A stretch of DNA of 64,000 bases from Hamadaea tsunoensis DSM 44101. GTDB taxonomy: Bacteria > Actinomycetota > Actinomycetes > Mycobacteriales > Micromonosporaceae. Shown here piece after piece: positions 1-9,300 of this stretch. Location of the stretch: positions 124,001 to 188,000 of the forward strand of contig NZ_AUAX01000020.1 of assembly GCF_000428945.1 (NCBI RefSeq), read 5' to 3'. The notes beneath the pieces were generated by a model. It was not told where the DNA came from. It ran no database searches and was given only the letters and a program-made list of their open reading frames with translations. The first letter of the stretch is position 1. Each line of letters opens with the position of its first letter. Both the position numbers and the translations under genes were made by a program.

Positions 1-29
1 TGATCCGGGTGCCCGCACTCATCGTCTGA
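1..29 (+). CDS. Possible C-terminal end of an upstream gene
   Basis: In the frame starting at base 3 the sequence reads I-R-V-P-A-L-I-V and then stops at TGA 27-29, directly before the ribosome binding site of the next gene. It could be the tail of a gene that begins outside the window. Too little is visible to name it, and a chance stop is equally possible. Confidence 0.25.
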
Positions 30-38
30 GGAGGCATT

Positions 39-875
39 TTGACCCGCGTACGCTTAAGAACCAGGTTCGCGGTCCTCACCGCGCTCGCCGGACTGCTCGC
101 GTTCGCCCTGCCCGCCCCCGGCGCGGCCGCGAACGCCGGCGCCCGCTCCCACCACGTCAAACCGAAGCCGACCGTGGTCCTCGTCCACGGTGCCTGGGCC
201 GACGGCTCCTCGTGGAACGCGGTCGCTCAGCGCCTGATCCAGGACGGGTATCCGGTCCGGATGCCGCCGAACCCGCTGCGCAACCTGAGCACCGACGCGC
301 AGACGGTCTCGGACTTCCTGTCCACCGTCACCGGGCCGGTCATCCTGGTCGGACACTCCTACGGCGGCGCGGTCATCACCAACGCCGCCAACGGGCACGC
401 CAACGTGAAGGCACTCGTCTACGTCGACGCCTTCGCGCCGGCCGCCGGTGAGTCGATCTTCCCGCTCGCGGGCGCCGGCTCGGTCGTCCTGGGCGACCCG
501 GCCACCGTGTTCGACACCGCGGCGTATCCGGGTGCTCCGCCCGGCGACGTCGACCTGTATCTGAAGCACGACCTGTTCGTCACGTCGTTCGCGAACGGCG
601 TACCTCGGTCGCAGGCCGAGTTGCTGTGGGCGGCCCAGCGGCCGATCGCCTACAGCGCGGGGACCGTGCCGTCCGGGGTGCCGGCGTACCTGACCATCCG
701 GTCCTGGTACGTCCTCGGCACCCAGGACAAGGTGATCACGCCGGACGCGCAGCGGATGATGGCCGAACGGGCCGGCGCCAGGATCACCGAGGTCCGCGCG
801 GGGCACCTTTCGATGATCACTCGCCCGGACGTCGTCACCGGCGTCATCGAGCAGGCGGTACGCGCGACCGCGTGA
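39..875 (+). CDS. Secreted alpha/beta hydrolase
   Basis: Predicted extracellular serine hydrolase of 278 aa. The start is TTG at 39, chosen because GAGGAGG lies at 28-34. An N-terminal signal peptide is visible (Arg-rich n-region, hydrophobic Leu/Ala stretch, then A-A-A-N-A around residue 32). The fold opens with VVLVHGAW (oxyanion strand), and the nucleophile elbow is GHSYGG near residue 107. A candidate Asp is in GTQDK near 229 and the His in AGHLS near 256. This matches the EstC/salicylate-esterase-like branch of alpha/beta hydrolases. The substrate cannot be inferred. The neighbour on the right is convergent, so it is probably transcribed alone or with whatever lies upstream. Confidence 0.85.
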   Translation: MTRVRLRTRFAVLTALAGLLAFALPAPGAAANAGARSHHVKPKPTVVLVHGAWADGSSWNAVAQRLIQDGYPVRMPPNPLRNLSTDAQTVSDFLSTVTGPVILVGHSYGGAVITNAANGHANVKALVYVDAFAPAAGESIFPLAGAGSVVLGDPATVFDTAAYPGAPPGDVDLYLKHDLFVTSFANGVPRSQAELLWAAQRPIAYSAGTVPSGVPAYLTIRSWYVLGTQDKVITPDAQRMMAERAGARITEVRAGHLSMITRPDVVTGVIEQAVRATA

Positions 876-943
876 TCCGCACCGGTCCGGCCATCCGCAA
901 CGGGGGGTGGCCGGACCGTGCGCGCGTACGCCGCACGAGGTCG

Positions 944-3673
944 TCAGGTCGAGCGAAGCTTCTCACGCAGCTCGACGGTCAGCGGGCTGTCGGTGTTCTC
1001 GGCGCGGGCGAGGGCCTGCCGGTAGGACTCCGCGGCGGCGGCGGCGTCGCCCGCGTCGAGTTCGCAGTCGCCCAGGTACCGCAGCGTGCTCGCCGCCCGG
1101 GCGGGTTCGACGGCGAGGTCGAACAGCCGCGCGCCGTGCCGGTAGGCGTCGCACGCCGGAGCGTGGCGGCCGAGCCGGTGCAGGGCGGCGCCGTAGGTGT
1201 CCCAGGTGGCCGCGGCGTGGGTGGATTCGCTGAAACCGGCGGCCGCCAACATGTCCAGCGCCTCACGGCAGTGCCCGATCGCCGCGTCGAACTCGCCGAG
1301 GTGGACTTCGGCCCAGGCGATGGCGTTGATCGATCCCGCCGCCCACTCGTCGTGCCCGGCCTCCCGGAACACCTCGTACGCGTCCCGCGCGGCGGCGCAC
1401 ACGGCGGTGTAGTCGCCGCGGCTGAAGTACATATGGGCGAGCCCGTTCATCGCGTTGCCGAGGACCCGCCGGTTGCCGGTACGCCGCAGGCACTCGATGG
1501 CGCGGCGGAACTGCGTCTCCGCCTCGTCTTCGCGGCCGAATTTGAGGTACGCGTACCCCAGCGAGCGGTGCAGCCAGCCGCGTTCGGCGTCGTCGTCCAG
1601 CAGTTCGGCGACGGGCAGCAGCCGCTCGGCCACGGTCAGCCAGTCGTTCCAGTGCCCGGCGCGGTCGAGGAAGAAGCCGATCGCGCGGCCGAGCCCGGTG
1701 GCCTGCTCGTTCCAGCCCCGGTCGGCGAGGTCGGCGACGGTGTGGACGAGGTTCGCCCGTTCGGCGGTCAGCCATCGGCGGGCGTCGTCGGCGTCGGTCA
1801 GCGGTGCGCGTACGGCGGTCGCCAGGGTCTCGTGCGCGACCGGCTCCTGGGGGTAGAGGAGCACCCGGGCGTCCCATGCCGTCTCGTAGTAGTGCTGGTA
1901 GAGGCGCAGCCGGGCGGCGCTCAGCGCATCGGGTTCCTCCTGCGCGGCCGCCAGTTCCGCCGCGTACGCGATCAGGAGGTCATGGGCGCCGAAACGGTCC
2001 GATCCCAGCTCGGCGAGCAGGCCGGCGTTCACCAGTTCGTCCAGCGCCCGGCGCAGGTCCTCGGGCGGCGCGTCCGCCAGGCTCTGCGCCGCCGGTGCCG
2101 ACAGCTCGCCGTCGGGCACGATGCTCATCCGCCGGAAGACCCGCGCGGCGAGCCCGGACAGCTGGTCGTAGGACCACGAGAAGACGCTGTGCGGGTCGGT
2201 CACCGGATCCTCCACATGGGACACCGTGGAGCTCAGCCGCCGCACGATGTCGGCGAGCCGGTGGCGGGGCCGCGTGAGAGCCTGCGCGCCGATGACCGCC
2301 AGCGCGAGCGGCAGCCCGGCGCACCGTTCGACGATGACGGCGACCGCGTCGGGTTCCTGTTCCATCCGTTCGCGGCTCAGATATCCCGCGAGTACCTGGT
2401 GCGCGCCGTCCGGGTCCAGCAGCGGCAGCTCGACCGGGTGGGTGTCGTGGGTGACGGCCAGGCCGCTGAGCCGGTTGCGGCTGGTGACCAGGGCCGCCGA
2501 CGTGCCGCCGGGCGGCAGGAGCGGGCGGACCTGCTCGGCGTCCCGCGCGTTGTCGAGGAGAACCAGGACGCGACGGCCGGCCAGCAGGCTGCGGTACAGC
2601 CCGGTCCGGGCGTCGAGACCGTGCGGCACCGCTGCCGGCGCCGCGCCCAGGCCCACCAGCAGCGCGTACAGCGCGTCGTCCGGGCCGACGGCACCGGCCG
2701 GCGAGAAGCCCCGCAGGTCGAGATACAGATGCCCGTCTGGGTAGGTGTCGGCGAGCCGGTGGGCCAGGCTGACCGCGAGCGTCGTCTTGCCCACCCCGGC
2801 GAGCCCGGAGACGGTCAGTACCGCCGGCGAGTCGGCCCGCTTCATGAGGTCCGCGAGAGTCTCCAGGTCGCGGCGGCGCGCCGCGAAGAAGCGCGGCTCC
2901 GGCGGCAGTTGCGCCGGTACCGTCCGGGCCGGCCGCGCGACCGGCTCGACCGTCGCACCGCGCAGGATCCGCGCGTGCAGATCCGCCACCGCCGCACCCG
3001 GATCCAGACCGAGATCCTCACTGAGGCGTACGCGGAGCCGCGCGAACGCCTCCAGCGCCTCACCCCGCCGGCCGGCGTACGCGAGCGCGCGCATGAGCAG
3101 CATCGTGGCGTCCTCGTCCAGCGGCCGCGCCCCGACCAGATCCGCCAGCTCGCCGAGGATCTCGGCGGCGTGCCCGGCGTCGAGGCGGGCGGCGTACGAC
3201 CCGCGTTGAACCTCGCGGTGCCGCCGCTCCAGGGCTTCGCGCAGCGACGTGAGCGCCGGCGCGTCGACGAGGGCCGGGCCGCTCCACAGCCGCAGAGCCT
3301 CCCCGTAGACCAGGGCCTGTTCGGCGGGATCCGCCAGCCCCGCCGCCCGCCGGGCCAGCGCCTCGAACCGGTGGCAGTCCACGGCGTGCGGATCGACGTC
3401 CAGCCGGTACGCGTCCCCGCGGCGCTCCAGCGCGCCGGGCGCGCCCGCAGCCCCGAGGACGTGACGCAACCGGGAGACGTAGGTCTGTACCGTCTCGCGG
3501 GCCCGCGCCGGCGGCGTCGCCGTCCACAGCAGATCCACGATCCGGTCGACGGTCACCCACCGGCCCGCGTTCAGCAGGAGCAGGGCCAGAATCTCCCGCT
3601 CCTGCCGGCGTACCACCCGGACCCGCTCGCCGGCGATCGTGATCTCCATCGGCCCGAGGAGGCGGAAGTCCAC
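944..3673 (-). CDS. AfsR/SARP-family STAND transcriptional regulator
   Basis: A 909-aa regulator. An OmpR-type winged helix spans residues 1-90 and a bacterial transcriptional activation domain about 95-240. An NB-ARC ATPase follows (Walker A GLAGVGKTT near 290, then VLVLLDNARDA), with TPR-like repeats from about 600 to the end. Proteins of this type activate antibiotic genes in actinomycetes, with ATP and ligand or protein binding as the switch. It lies 2.5 kb left of the NRPS locus, so a role as its activator is plausible but unproven. The start is GTG at 3673. No Shine-Dalgarno is seen, and a TATCGT box ends 7 bases upstream, which suggests a leaderless mRNA. Confidence 0.9.
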   Translation of the reverse strand: MDFRLLGPMEITIAGERVRVVRRQEREILALLLLNAGRWVTVDRIVDLLWTATPPARARETVQTYVSRLRHVLGAAGAPGALERRGDAYRLDVDPHAVDCHRFEALARRAAGLADPAEQALVYGEALRLWSGPALVDAPALTSLREALERRHREVQRGSYAARLDAGHAAEILGELADLVGARPLDEDATMLLMRALAYAGRRGEALEAFARLRVRLSEDLGLDPGAAVADLHARILRGATVEPVARPARTVPAQLPPEPRFFAARRRDLETLADLMKRADSPAVLTVSGLAGVGKTTLAVSLAHRLADTYPDGHLYLDLRGFSPAGAVGPDDALYALLVGLGAAPAAVPHGLDARTGLYRSLLAGRRVLVLLDNARDAEQVRPLLPPGGTSAALVTSRNRLSGLAVTHDTHPVELPLLDPDGAHQVLAGYLSRERMEQEPDAVAVIVERCAGLPLALAVIGAQALTRPRHRLADIVRRLSSTVSHVEDPVTDPHSVFSWSYDQLSGLAARVFRRMSIVPDGELSAPAAQSLADAPPEDLRRALDELVNAGLLAELGSDRFGAHDLLIAYAAELAAAQEEPDALSAARLRLYQHYYETAWDARVLLYPQEPVAHETLATAVRAPLTDADDARRWLTAERANLVHTVADLADRGWNEQATGLGRAIGFFLDRAGHWNDWLTVAERLLPVAELLDDDAERGWLHRSLGYAYLKFGREDEAETQFRRAIECLRRTGNRRVLGNAMNGLAHMYFSRGDYTAVCAAARDAYEVFREAGHDEWAAGSINAIAWAEVHLGEFDAAIGHCREALDMLAAAGFSESTHAAATWDTYGAALHRLGRHAPACDAYRHGARLFDLAVEPARAASTLRYLGDCELDAGDAAAAAESYRQALARAENTDSPLTVELREKLRST

Positions 3674-3680
3674 AGGCGAT

Positions 3681-3686
3681 ACGATA
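3681..3686 (-). promoter_or_regulatory. Predicted leaderless -10 box of the AfsR-like gene
   Basis: Read on the minus strand this is TATCGT (TANNNT), ending 7 bases before the GTG start. No purine-rich ribosome site lies between them. The spacing fits transcription starting at or next to the start codon. No clear -35 is visible. Confidence 0.45.
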
Positions 3687-3769
3687 CGTCGGCCTGTCTC
3701 GCGCCTGGCGGGGCCGGATCGCCGTACCGCCTCGCGAGGCCGATCGGGCGAGCGGGTCCGGGTGCCGGT

Positions 3770-4099
3770 CTACGCGCCGGCGACCTTGCGCTGCGGTGCC
3801 TTCATGCCGCAGACGACGTCGACGATCTCGATGTACTTGCCCTTGGCGCCCATCCGGAAGTCGACCGCGGCGTGGTGGATCTCCTCCAGGGTGTCCGCCT
3901 CGATGATGGTCACCTGGTCGTACTTGCCGTTGACACCGCTGGTGACGATGTGGGTGAGCTGGCTGGACCACTTGGACAGGTCCTTGGCGTGCGCGGCGGA
4001 CACGTCGTGGATCCCCTTGCGGCCGAGCTCGAAATACGCGGGGTCGATCTTCATGAAGAGCATCCCGATGTACTTGTTCTTCGCGGCGACCTCGTGCAC
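3770..4099 (-). CDS. Small protein, possibly dimeric alpha/beta-barrel (GYD/ABM-like)
   Basis: About 109 aa. GTG at 4099 was chosen because GGGAGGA lies 3 bases upstream (4103-4109). An internal ATG giving MLFMKID is the alternative. The protein has a short alternation of strands and helices: LFMKIDPAYF, then LTHIVTSGVNGKYDQVTIIEADTLEEI, then YIEIVDVVCGMKAP. This resembles dimeric alpha-beta barrel proteins of the GYD/EthD kind, but I cannot assign a family firmly. There is no catalytic motif and no signal peptide. It lies between the AfsR-like gene and a hydrolase on the same strand. Confidence 0.7.
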   Translation of the reverse strand: MHEVAAKNKYIGMLFMKIDPAYFELGRKGIHDVSAAHAKDLSKWSSQLTHIVTSGVNGKYDQVTIIEADTLEEIHHAAVDFRMGAKGKYIEIVDVVCGMKAPQRKVAGA

Positions 4100-4174
4100 A
4101 AATCCTCCCAAATGCGACAAAGCAGGTAGGCGGAAATCTAGCACGCCGGCGGCCGGCCCACCCGATGTCCTCGG

Positions 4175-5089
4175 TTATGCGGCGGGAGGGAAGCCTGACA
4201 GCAGTTCGGCGGTACGCGCCGGGTCCTCGACCATCGGCGAGTGCCCGGAGTCGGCCACCACCTCGATGCGGGCTCCCGCGACCGCCCGGTACAACTCGGC
4301 GGAGCTCACCGGCCAGCGCTGGTCCTGCCGGCCGAAGATCACCAGAAGCGGCTTGCCGAGGGCGCTCAGCCGTTCGGGCATCGTGCGTTGCGTGAGGTAG
4401 TCGTCCGACGCGTGCGACGTCGCGAGGAGCCCGTGGTAGGTCATCGCCCGCACGTCGTCGACGATGTCGGCCGGTGCGGTGAAGCCGGGCGCGAAGGCAC
4501 TGCTGAGGCTCTTGCGGACCAGCCCCTCCGTGCGTACGCGCCAGAGGAGCTGGCCCACGACGGGCGCCTCGACGAGCTTCCCGGTGAACCCCTCGGAGGC
4601 GAAGAGGTCCAGGCGCGGGCCGGTGTCGATGAGCGCGAGCGCGTCGACCAGGCCGGGGCGCTGCTCGGCGAGCGAGGTGGCGACGTAGCCGCCGGTGGAG
4701 TGGCCGACGAGGACGGCATGCTGGATGTGGAGCTGGTCGAGCACCTGCCCGACCCGGCGGGCCTGGGCCGGGATGCTGTAGTCGGCGTCGGCCGGCTTGG
4801 CGGAGTCGCCGTGGCCGAGCAGGTCGACGCGTACGACGTGGCGCGACCGGGCCAGCGCCGGCACGACACCGTCCCACCAGCGTGACGATCCGCCGAGACC
4901 GTGGATGAGGACGAGGGCGGGCGCGCCCGCCGGGCCGTCCTCGCGGACGTGCATCAGGCCGCCGTCGACCGTGAGCAGCGGCGAGCCGGTGGCCGCGGCG
5001 GCCTGCCGGGAGCCGAGCAGGGTGTTGGTGAGCAGAGCGGCGGCCACGACGGCGACGGCCACGGCGGTGATGATCAGACCTCGTTTCAT
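4175..5089 (-). CDS. Alpha/beta hydrolase with N-terminal membrane anchor or signal
   Basis: 304 aa from ATG at 5089. The N-terminus MKRGLIITAVAVAVVAAALL is a signal peptide or uncleaved anchor, so the enzyme acts outside the membrane. Visible are LVLIHGLGGSSRWWDG (oxyanion region), GHSTGG with the nucleophile Ser near residue 130, FGRQDQRW (acid region) and DSGHSPMVE (catalytic His). The open frame continues far upstream, but everything before this ATG lacks homology and overlaps the divergent AraC gene. The divergent AraC regulator only 67 bases away is its likely controller. Substrate unknown. Confidence 0.85.
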   Translation of the reverse strand: MKRGLIITAVAVAVVAAALLTNTLLGSRQAAAATGSPLLTVDGGLMHVREDGPAGAPALVLIHGLGGSSRWWDGVVPALARSRHVVRVDLLGHGDSAKPADADYSIPAQARRVGQVLDQLHIQHAVLVGHSTGGYVATSLAEQRPGLVDALALIDTGPRLDLFASEGFTGKLVEAPVVGQLLWRVRTEGLVRKSLSSAFAPGFTAPADIVDDVRAMTYHGLLATSHASDDYLTQRTMPERLSALGKPLLVIFGRQDQRWPVSSAELYRAVAGARIEVVADSGHSPMVEDPARTAELLSGFPPAA

Positions 5090-5156
5090 GCGTTCACTGT
5101 CGGCCGCGCAGGGGTGCCGCGGCTTGAACGAATGTTCCCCACCTGCGCGGCGTACC

Positions 5157-5996
5157 ATGCGGGGTGTGAGGTCCAGCGCCACCGCGGTGTGGGACGTCGT
5201 CCGTCCACAGAGGCCGATTCCCGTCCCGGGTGTCGGCATGGTCGGCTTCCGCGACCGCGGCGTGTCCGCCACCCCGCAGCGCGCGATCGCCCATCCGTCG
5301 CTGACCCTGGCCGTCGACTTCGGGGCCGGCCGGCTCATCGTCACCGACGCCTCCGGCCGGCAACTGCGCGGCAGCGTCGCCGCCGGACTCGGCTTCGGCC
5401 CCGGCCCTTTGTGGGTCGGCGGCGAGCACTTCGAAGCCGTCCAGGTACGCCTGCCGCCGGCGCTCGCCCGGCCCCTCCTCGGCGTACGCCCCGCCGACCT
5501 GACCGGCGCCCCCGTCAGCCTCGACGACCTGTGGGGCCGGTCGGCCGCGCGGCTCCGCGAACAGCTGGCCGGCGCCGCATCCTGGGCGGAGCGCTTCTCG
5601 CTGGTCGCCGAGCAGCTGGCGAGCCGCCTGCGGGCCGCCGCGCCCGGAACGCAGCCGGCGGGCGAGATCGCGTGGGCGTGGGGACGCGTACAGGCCGGGG
5701 GCGGCCGGGTCCGGATCGACGAGCTGGCGGCCGAGCTCGGCTGGAGCCGCAAACGCCTCTGGTCGCGGTTCCAGGAGCAGATCGGCCTGCCGCCCAAGCG
5801 GGCCGCCCGCCTCGTCCGCTTCGACCACGCGGTCCACCGCCTCGTCGCCGGGCAGGACATCGCCCGGGTCGCCGCCGACTGCGGGTACGCCGACCAGTCC
5901 CACCTGCACCGCGAAGTCGTGGAGTTCACCGGGGAGACGCCGACGGCCGCACCGCGCAAACCATGGCTCGCCGTCGACGCCACCGCCTGGACGTGA
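5157..5996 (+). CDS. AraC-family transcriptional regulator
   Basis: 279 aa from ATG 5157; GTG 5166 is an alternative start. The N-terminal ~150 residues (VWDVVRPQRPIPVPGVGMVGFRDRG ... GRQLRGSVAAGLGFGPG) form the sensing domain typical of a large actinobacterial AraC group. The C-terminal ~100 residues hold two helix-turn-helix motifs (IDELAAELGWSRKRLWSRFQEQIG and IARVAADCGYADQSHLHREVVEFTGETP). It is divergent from the anchored hydrolase and upstream of mbtH, so it could control either. The hydrolase is the default guess. Confidence 0.88.
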   Translation: MRGVRSSATAVWDVVRPQRPIPVPGVGMVGFRDRGVSATPQRAIAHPSLTLAVDFGAGRLIVTDASGRQLRGSVAAGLGFGPGPLWVGGEHFEAVQVRLPPALARPLLGVRPADLTGAPVSLDDLWGRSAARLREQLAGAASWAERFSLVAEQLASRLRAAAPGTQPAGEIAWAWGRVQAGGGRVRIDELAAELGWSRKRLWSRFQEQIGLPPKRAARLVRFDHAVHRLVAGQDIARVAADCGYADQSHLHREVVEFTGETPTAAPRKPWLAVDATAWT

Positions 5997-6016
5997 GTCT
6001 GCGCTAAAGCTTCCTG

Positions 6017-6042
6017 GATGACCGGGCAATCTGCCGGTCATC
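6017..6042. terminator. Stem-loop between AraC gene and mbtH
   Basis: Perfect 9-bp inverted repeat GATGACCGG (6017-6025) and CCGGTCATC (6034-6042) with an 8-base loop, 21 bases after the AraC stop. There is no T-tract. It could terminate the AraC transcript, or act as an operator for the mbtH/NRPS promoter, which must lie in 5997-6127. Confidence 0.5.
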
Positions 6043-6127
6043 TGCCGCTTCACCAGCCGGTTTCGCCTGCGTGGCGGCCATAGCCTCCTGTCATTCCCTT
6101 TCCGGAACGACTTTGGAGATGGTGGCG

Positions 6128-6346
6128 ATGGCCAACCCCTTCGATCGCGAGGACGGCTCCTTCCTGGTCCTGGCGAACTCCGAGAACCAGCATTCCCTGT
6201 GGCCCGTGGAGATCGGCGTGCCCGCCGGCTGGCGGGTCGTGCACGAGGCGGACACCCGGGCGGCCTGCCTGGACTATGTCGAGACACATTGGACGGACCT
6301 GCGGCCCGCGAGCCTCGTCGCGGCGGCCGGGGCCTCCGCTCGCTGA
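6128..6346 (+). CDS. mbtH: MbtH-like NRPS accessory protein
   Basis: 72 aa, the usual MbtH length. ATG 6128 was chosen over ATG 6119 because GGAG at 6115-6118 is then 9 bases away. It carries the full family signature: NPFD near the start, [10 protein letters not shown] with the S-L-W-P tract, [10 protein letters not shown], and [14 protein letters not shown] at the end. MbtH proteins bind adenylation domains and are needed for folding or activity of many NRPS A domains. It is the first gene of the NRPS transcription unit, 37 bases before the first synthetase. Confidence 0.96.
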   Translation: MANPFDREDGSFLVLANSENQHSLWPVEIGVPAGWRVVHEADTRAACLDYVETHWTDLRPASLVAAAGASAR

Positions 6347-6383
6347 CCCCCGTCGTACGTCCACTCAGATAGGGGTAGCGAAA

Positions 6384-9300
6384 GTGGCTGTGACTATCGC
6401 GGAGCCGCCCGCGCTCCGATGGTGCGAACCCGAGGATACGCACGAGTATCCCCGTGACAGTACGGTGCACGCTCAGATCGAGATGTACGCGACGCGTACG
6501 CCGGACGCGACCGCGCTGATCTTCCACGGCGAACGGATCAGCTACGCCGCCCTCGACGCGGCCGCGAACCGGCTGGCCCATGTTCTCATCGAGGACGGCG
6601 TACGCCGGGGCGATCTCGTGGCCGTCTACGTTCCCCGGGGACCGGAGATGGTCGTCGGGATGCTGGCGGTCCTGAAGGCCGGCGCCGCCTACGTTCCGGC
6701 GGATCCGGCGTACCCGGTGAGCCGGATCGAGGGGCTGCTGGACCAGGCGGACCCGCGCACGATCCTGACGACGAAGGAACTCGGCAGGTCCCTCCACGAC
6801 AGACGGACGCTGGACGTCGCCGACCCGCGAATCGCGAGCGCCGATCCGGCGAAGCCCGACGTGACCGTCGGGCCTACCGACGCCGCGTGCGTGATGTTCA
6901 CGTCCGGGTCGACGGGGCGGCCGAAGGGGGCGGTGGGCGACCACCGGTCGATCCTGCGTACGTTCTGCGGCCAGGATTTCATGCAGCTGACCAGTGATCT
7001 CGTCTACCTGCAGGCGGCGCCGGTCTCGTGGGACGCGTGCGCGCTGGAGTTGTATCCGGCGCTGCTGCACGGGGCGGCCTGCGTGCTGCAGCCGGGGCAG
7101 AGTCCCGATCCGGCGCTCGTGGTCGAGCTGATCGAGACGCAGGGCGTGACGAGCCTGTTCCTGTCGGCCGGGCTGTTCGCCCTGCTGGCCGACCTGAACC
7201 CGGAGATCTTCGGGCGGCTGCGGCAGGTGGTCACCGGCGGTGACGTGCCGGTGCTCGCCCAGCTGCACAGGATCCGGCGGATGTACCCGGACCTGCGCAT
7301 CGTCAACGGGTACGGGCCGGTCGAGAGCATGGTCGTGGCGAGCTGCCACCAGGTCGTGGCGGCCGATCTCGACGCGGTCACGCTGCCGATCGGCGTGCCG
7401 GTCGCGTACACGAGCGTGCATCTGCTCGACGACGAGTTGCGCGAGGTGCCCGCCGGCGAGCCCGGCGAGGTGTACATCGGCGGCGACGGGCTGGCCCAGG
7501 GGTATCTCGGGCAGCCGGGCGTCACCGCGACCCGGTTCGTCGCGTCGCCGTTCCACAGTGGAGGACGGCTCTACCGGACCGGGGACCTGGCGCTGCGGCG
7601 GGCGGACGGCGTACTGGAGTTCCTGGGGCGCTCGGACGACCAGGTGAAGATCCGGGGGTTCCGGGTCGAGCCGGGAGAGATCGAGGCCGTGGTGGCGAAG
7701 GCGCCCGGCGTCGCGGCGGTCAAGGTGATCGCGCGTGAGGACCGTCCGGGCGACAAGCGCCTCGTCGCCTACGTGGTCGGCGAGGATGTCGGCGGGGGCG
7801 TCGGCGGGGACCTGGACGCCGTACGCGCGTTCAGCGAGGAGCGGTTGCCCGCCTATCTCGTGCCCAGTGCCTTCGTACGCCTGGAAGCGTTGCCGCTCAC
7901 CGCGAACGGCAAGGTCGACCGCAAGGCGCTGCCCGCGCCGGAGCTGCCGGCCGGCGAGCGGCGGGGGCCGCGGACCGGGCCGGAGGAGCTGCTGTGCGGG
8001 CTCTTCGGCGAGGTCCTCGGCCTGCCGGCGATCGGCATCGACGACCACTTCTTCCACCTGGGCGGGCATTCGCTGCTCGCCGCCCGCCTCATCAACCGGG
8101 TCCGTGCCACGTTCGGCGCGGAGCTGACCGTACGCGACCTGTTCGCCAGCCCCACCGTCGCCGACCTGGCCGGCCGCCTGGGTACGTCCCGGGGCAGCCG
8201 GCCGGCGCTGCGTTCCCTTTCACGGCCTCAAGGAGCTTCGATGATTCCCCTGTCCTTCGCCCAGCAGCGGCTGTGGTTCCTGAGCCGTCTGGAACACAGC
8301 CCGGCGTACAACGTGCCGGTCGCGGTCAACCTGCGCGGCCGGATCGACACCGCGGCCCTGCGTGCCGCCCTCGCCGACGTCGTCGCGCGCCACGAGGCGC
8401 TGCGTACGGTGTTCCCGGAACGGGACGGCGAGCCGTATCAGCAGATCGTGGACGACGCCCGGCCCGAGTGGATCGAGATCGACTGCGCCGCCGGCGAGGT
8501 CGACGACCTGATCCGGGACGCGTCGCGGTACGTGTTCGACCTGTCGGCCGAGCTGCCGCTGCGGGTCACCCTGCTGCGCAGCGCGCCCGACGAGCACGTG
8601 CTGCTCGTCGTCATGCACCACATCGTCAGCGACGGCTGGTCGATGAGCCCGCTGCTGCGCGACATCGCCGTCGCGTACGAGGCGCGCAGCCAGGGCGCGG
8701 CACCGGGCTGGGAGCCGCTGCCCGTCCAGTACGCCGACTACACCGTCTGGCACCGCGAACTGCTCGGCGACGCGGCCGATCCGGAGAGCCTGTCCAACCA
8801 GCAGCTCGCGTACTGGTCGAAGGCGCTGGACGCGCTGCCCGAAGAGGTCACGATCGCGCCCGACCACCCGCGCCCGGCCACGCCGAGCTACCAGGGTTCC
8901 GTCGTGCCGCTCGAATTCGACGTGGCGACCCACGGCGCCCTGCTCGACCTGGCCCGCCGCGAGCAGGTCACCCTGTTCATGATCCTGCAGGCGGCCCTGT
9001 CCGGCGTGATGAGCCGGCTCGGCGCCGGGCACGACATCGTCTTCGGCTCGCCGGTCGCCGGCCGGGTCGACGACGCGCTCGAAGACCTCGTCGGCTTCTT
9101 CGTGAACACCGTCGTGCTGCGTACCAACACTTCCGGGGATCCGACGTTCGCCGACCTGCTCGGCCGGGTACGCGAGACCGACCTGGCCGCGTACGCGCAC
9201 CAGGACCTGCCGTTCGAGCGGATCGTCGAGGCGCTGAACCCGGCCCGTTCGCTGGCCCGGCATCCGCTGTTCCAGGTGATGCTGGTGCTGCAGAACAACG

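Noticed and set aside
626-4129. A 1167-codon plus-strand frame over the AfsR-like gene
   Set aside because: Shadow of the minus-strand regulator; no recognisable domain, low-complexity Arg/Gly/Val content.
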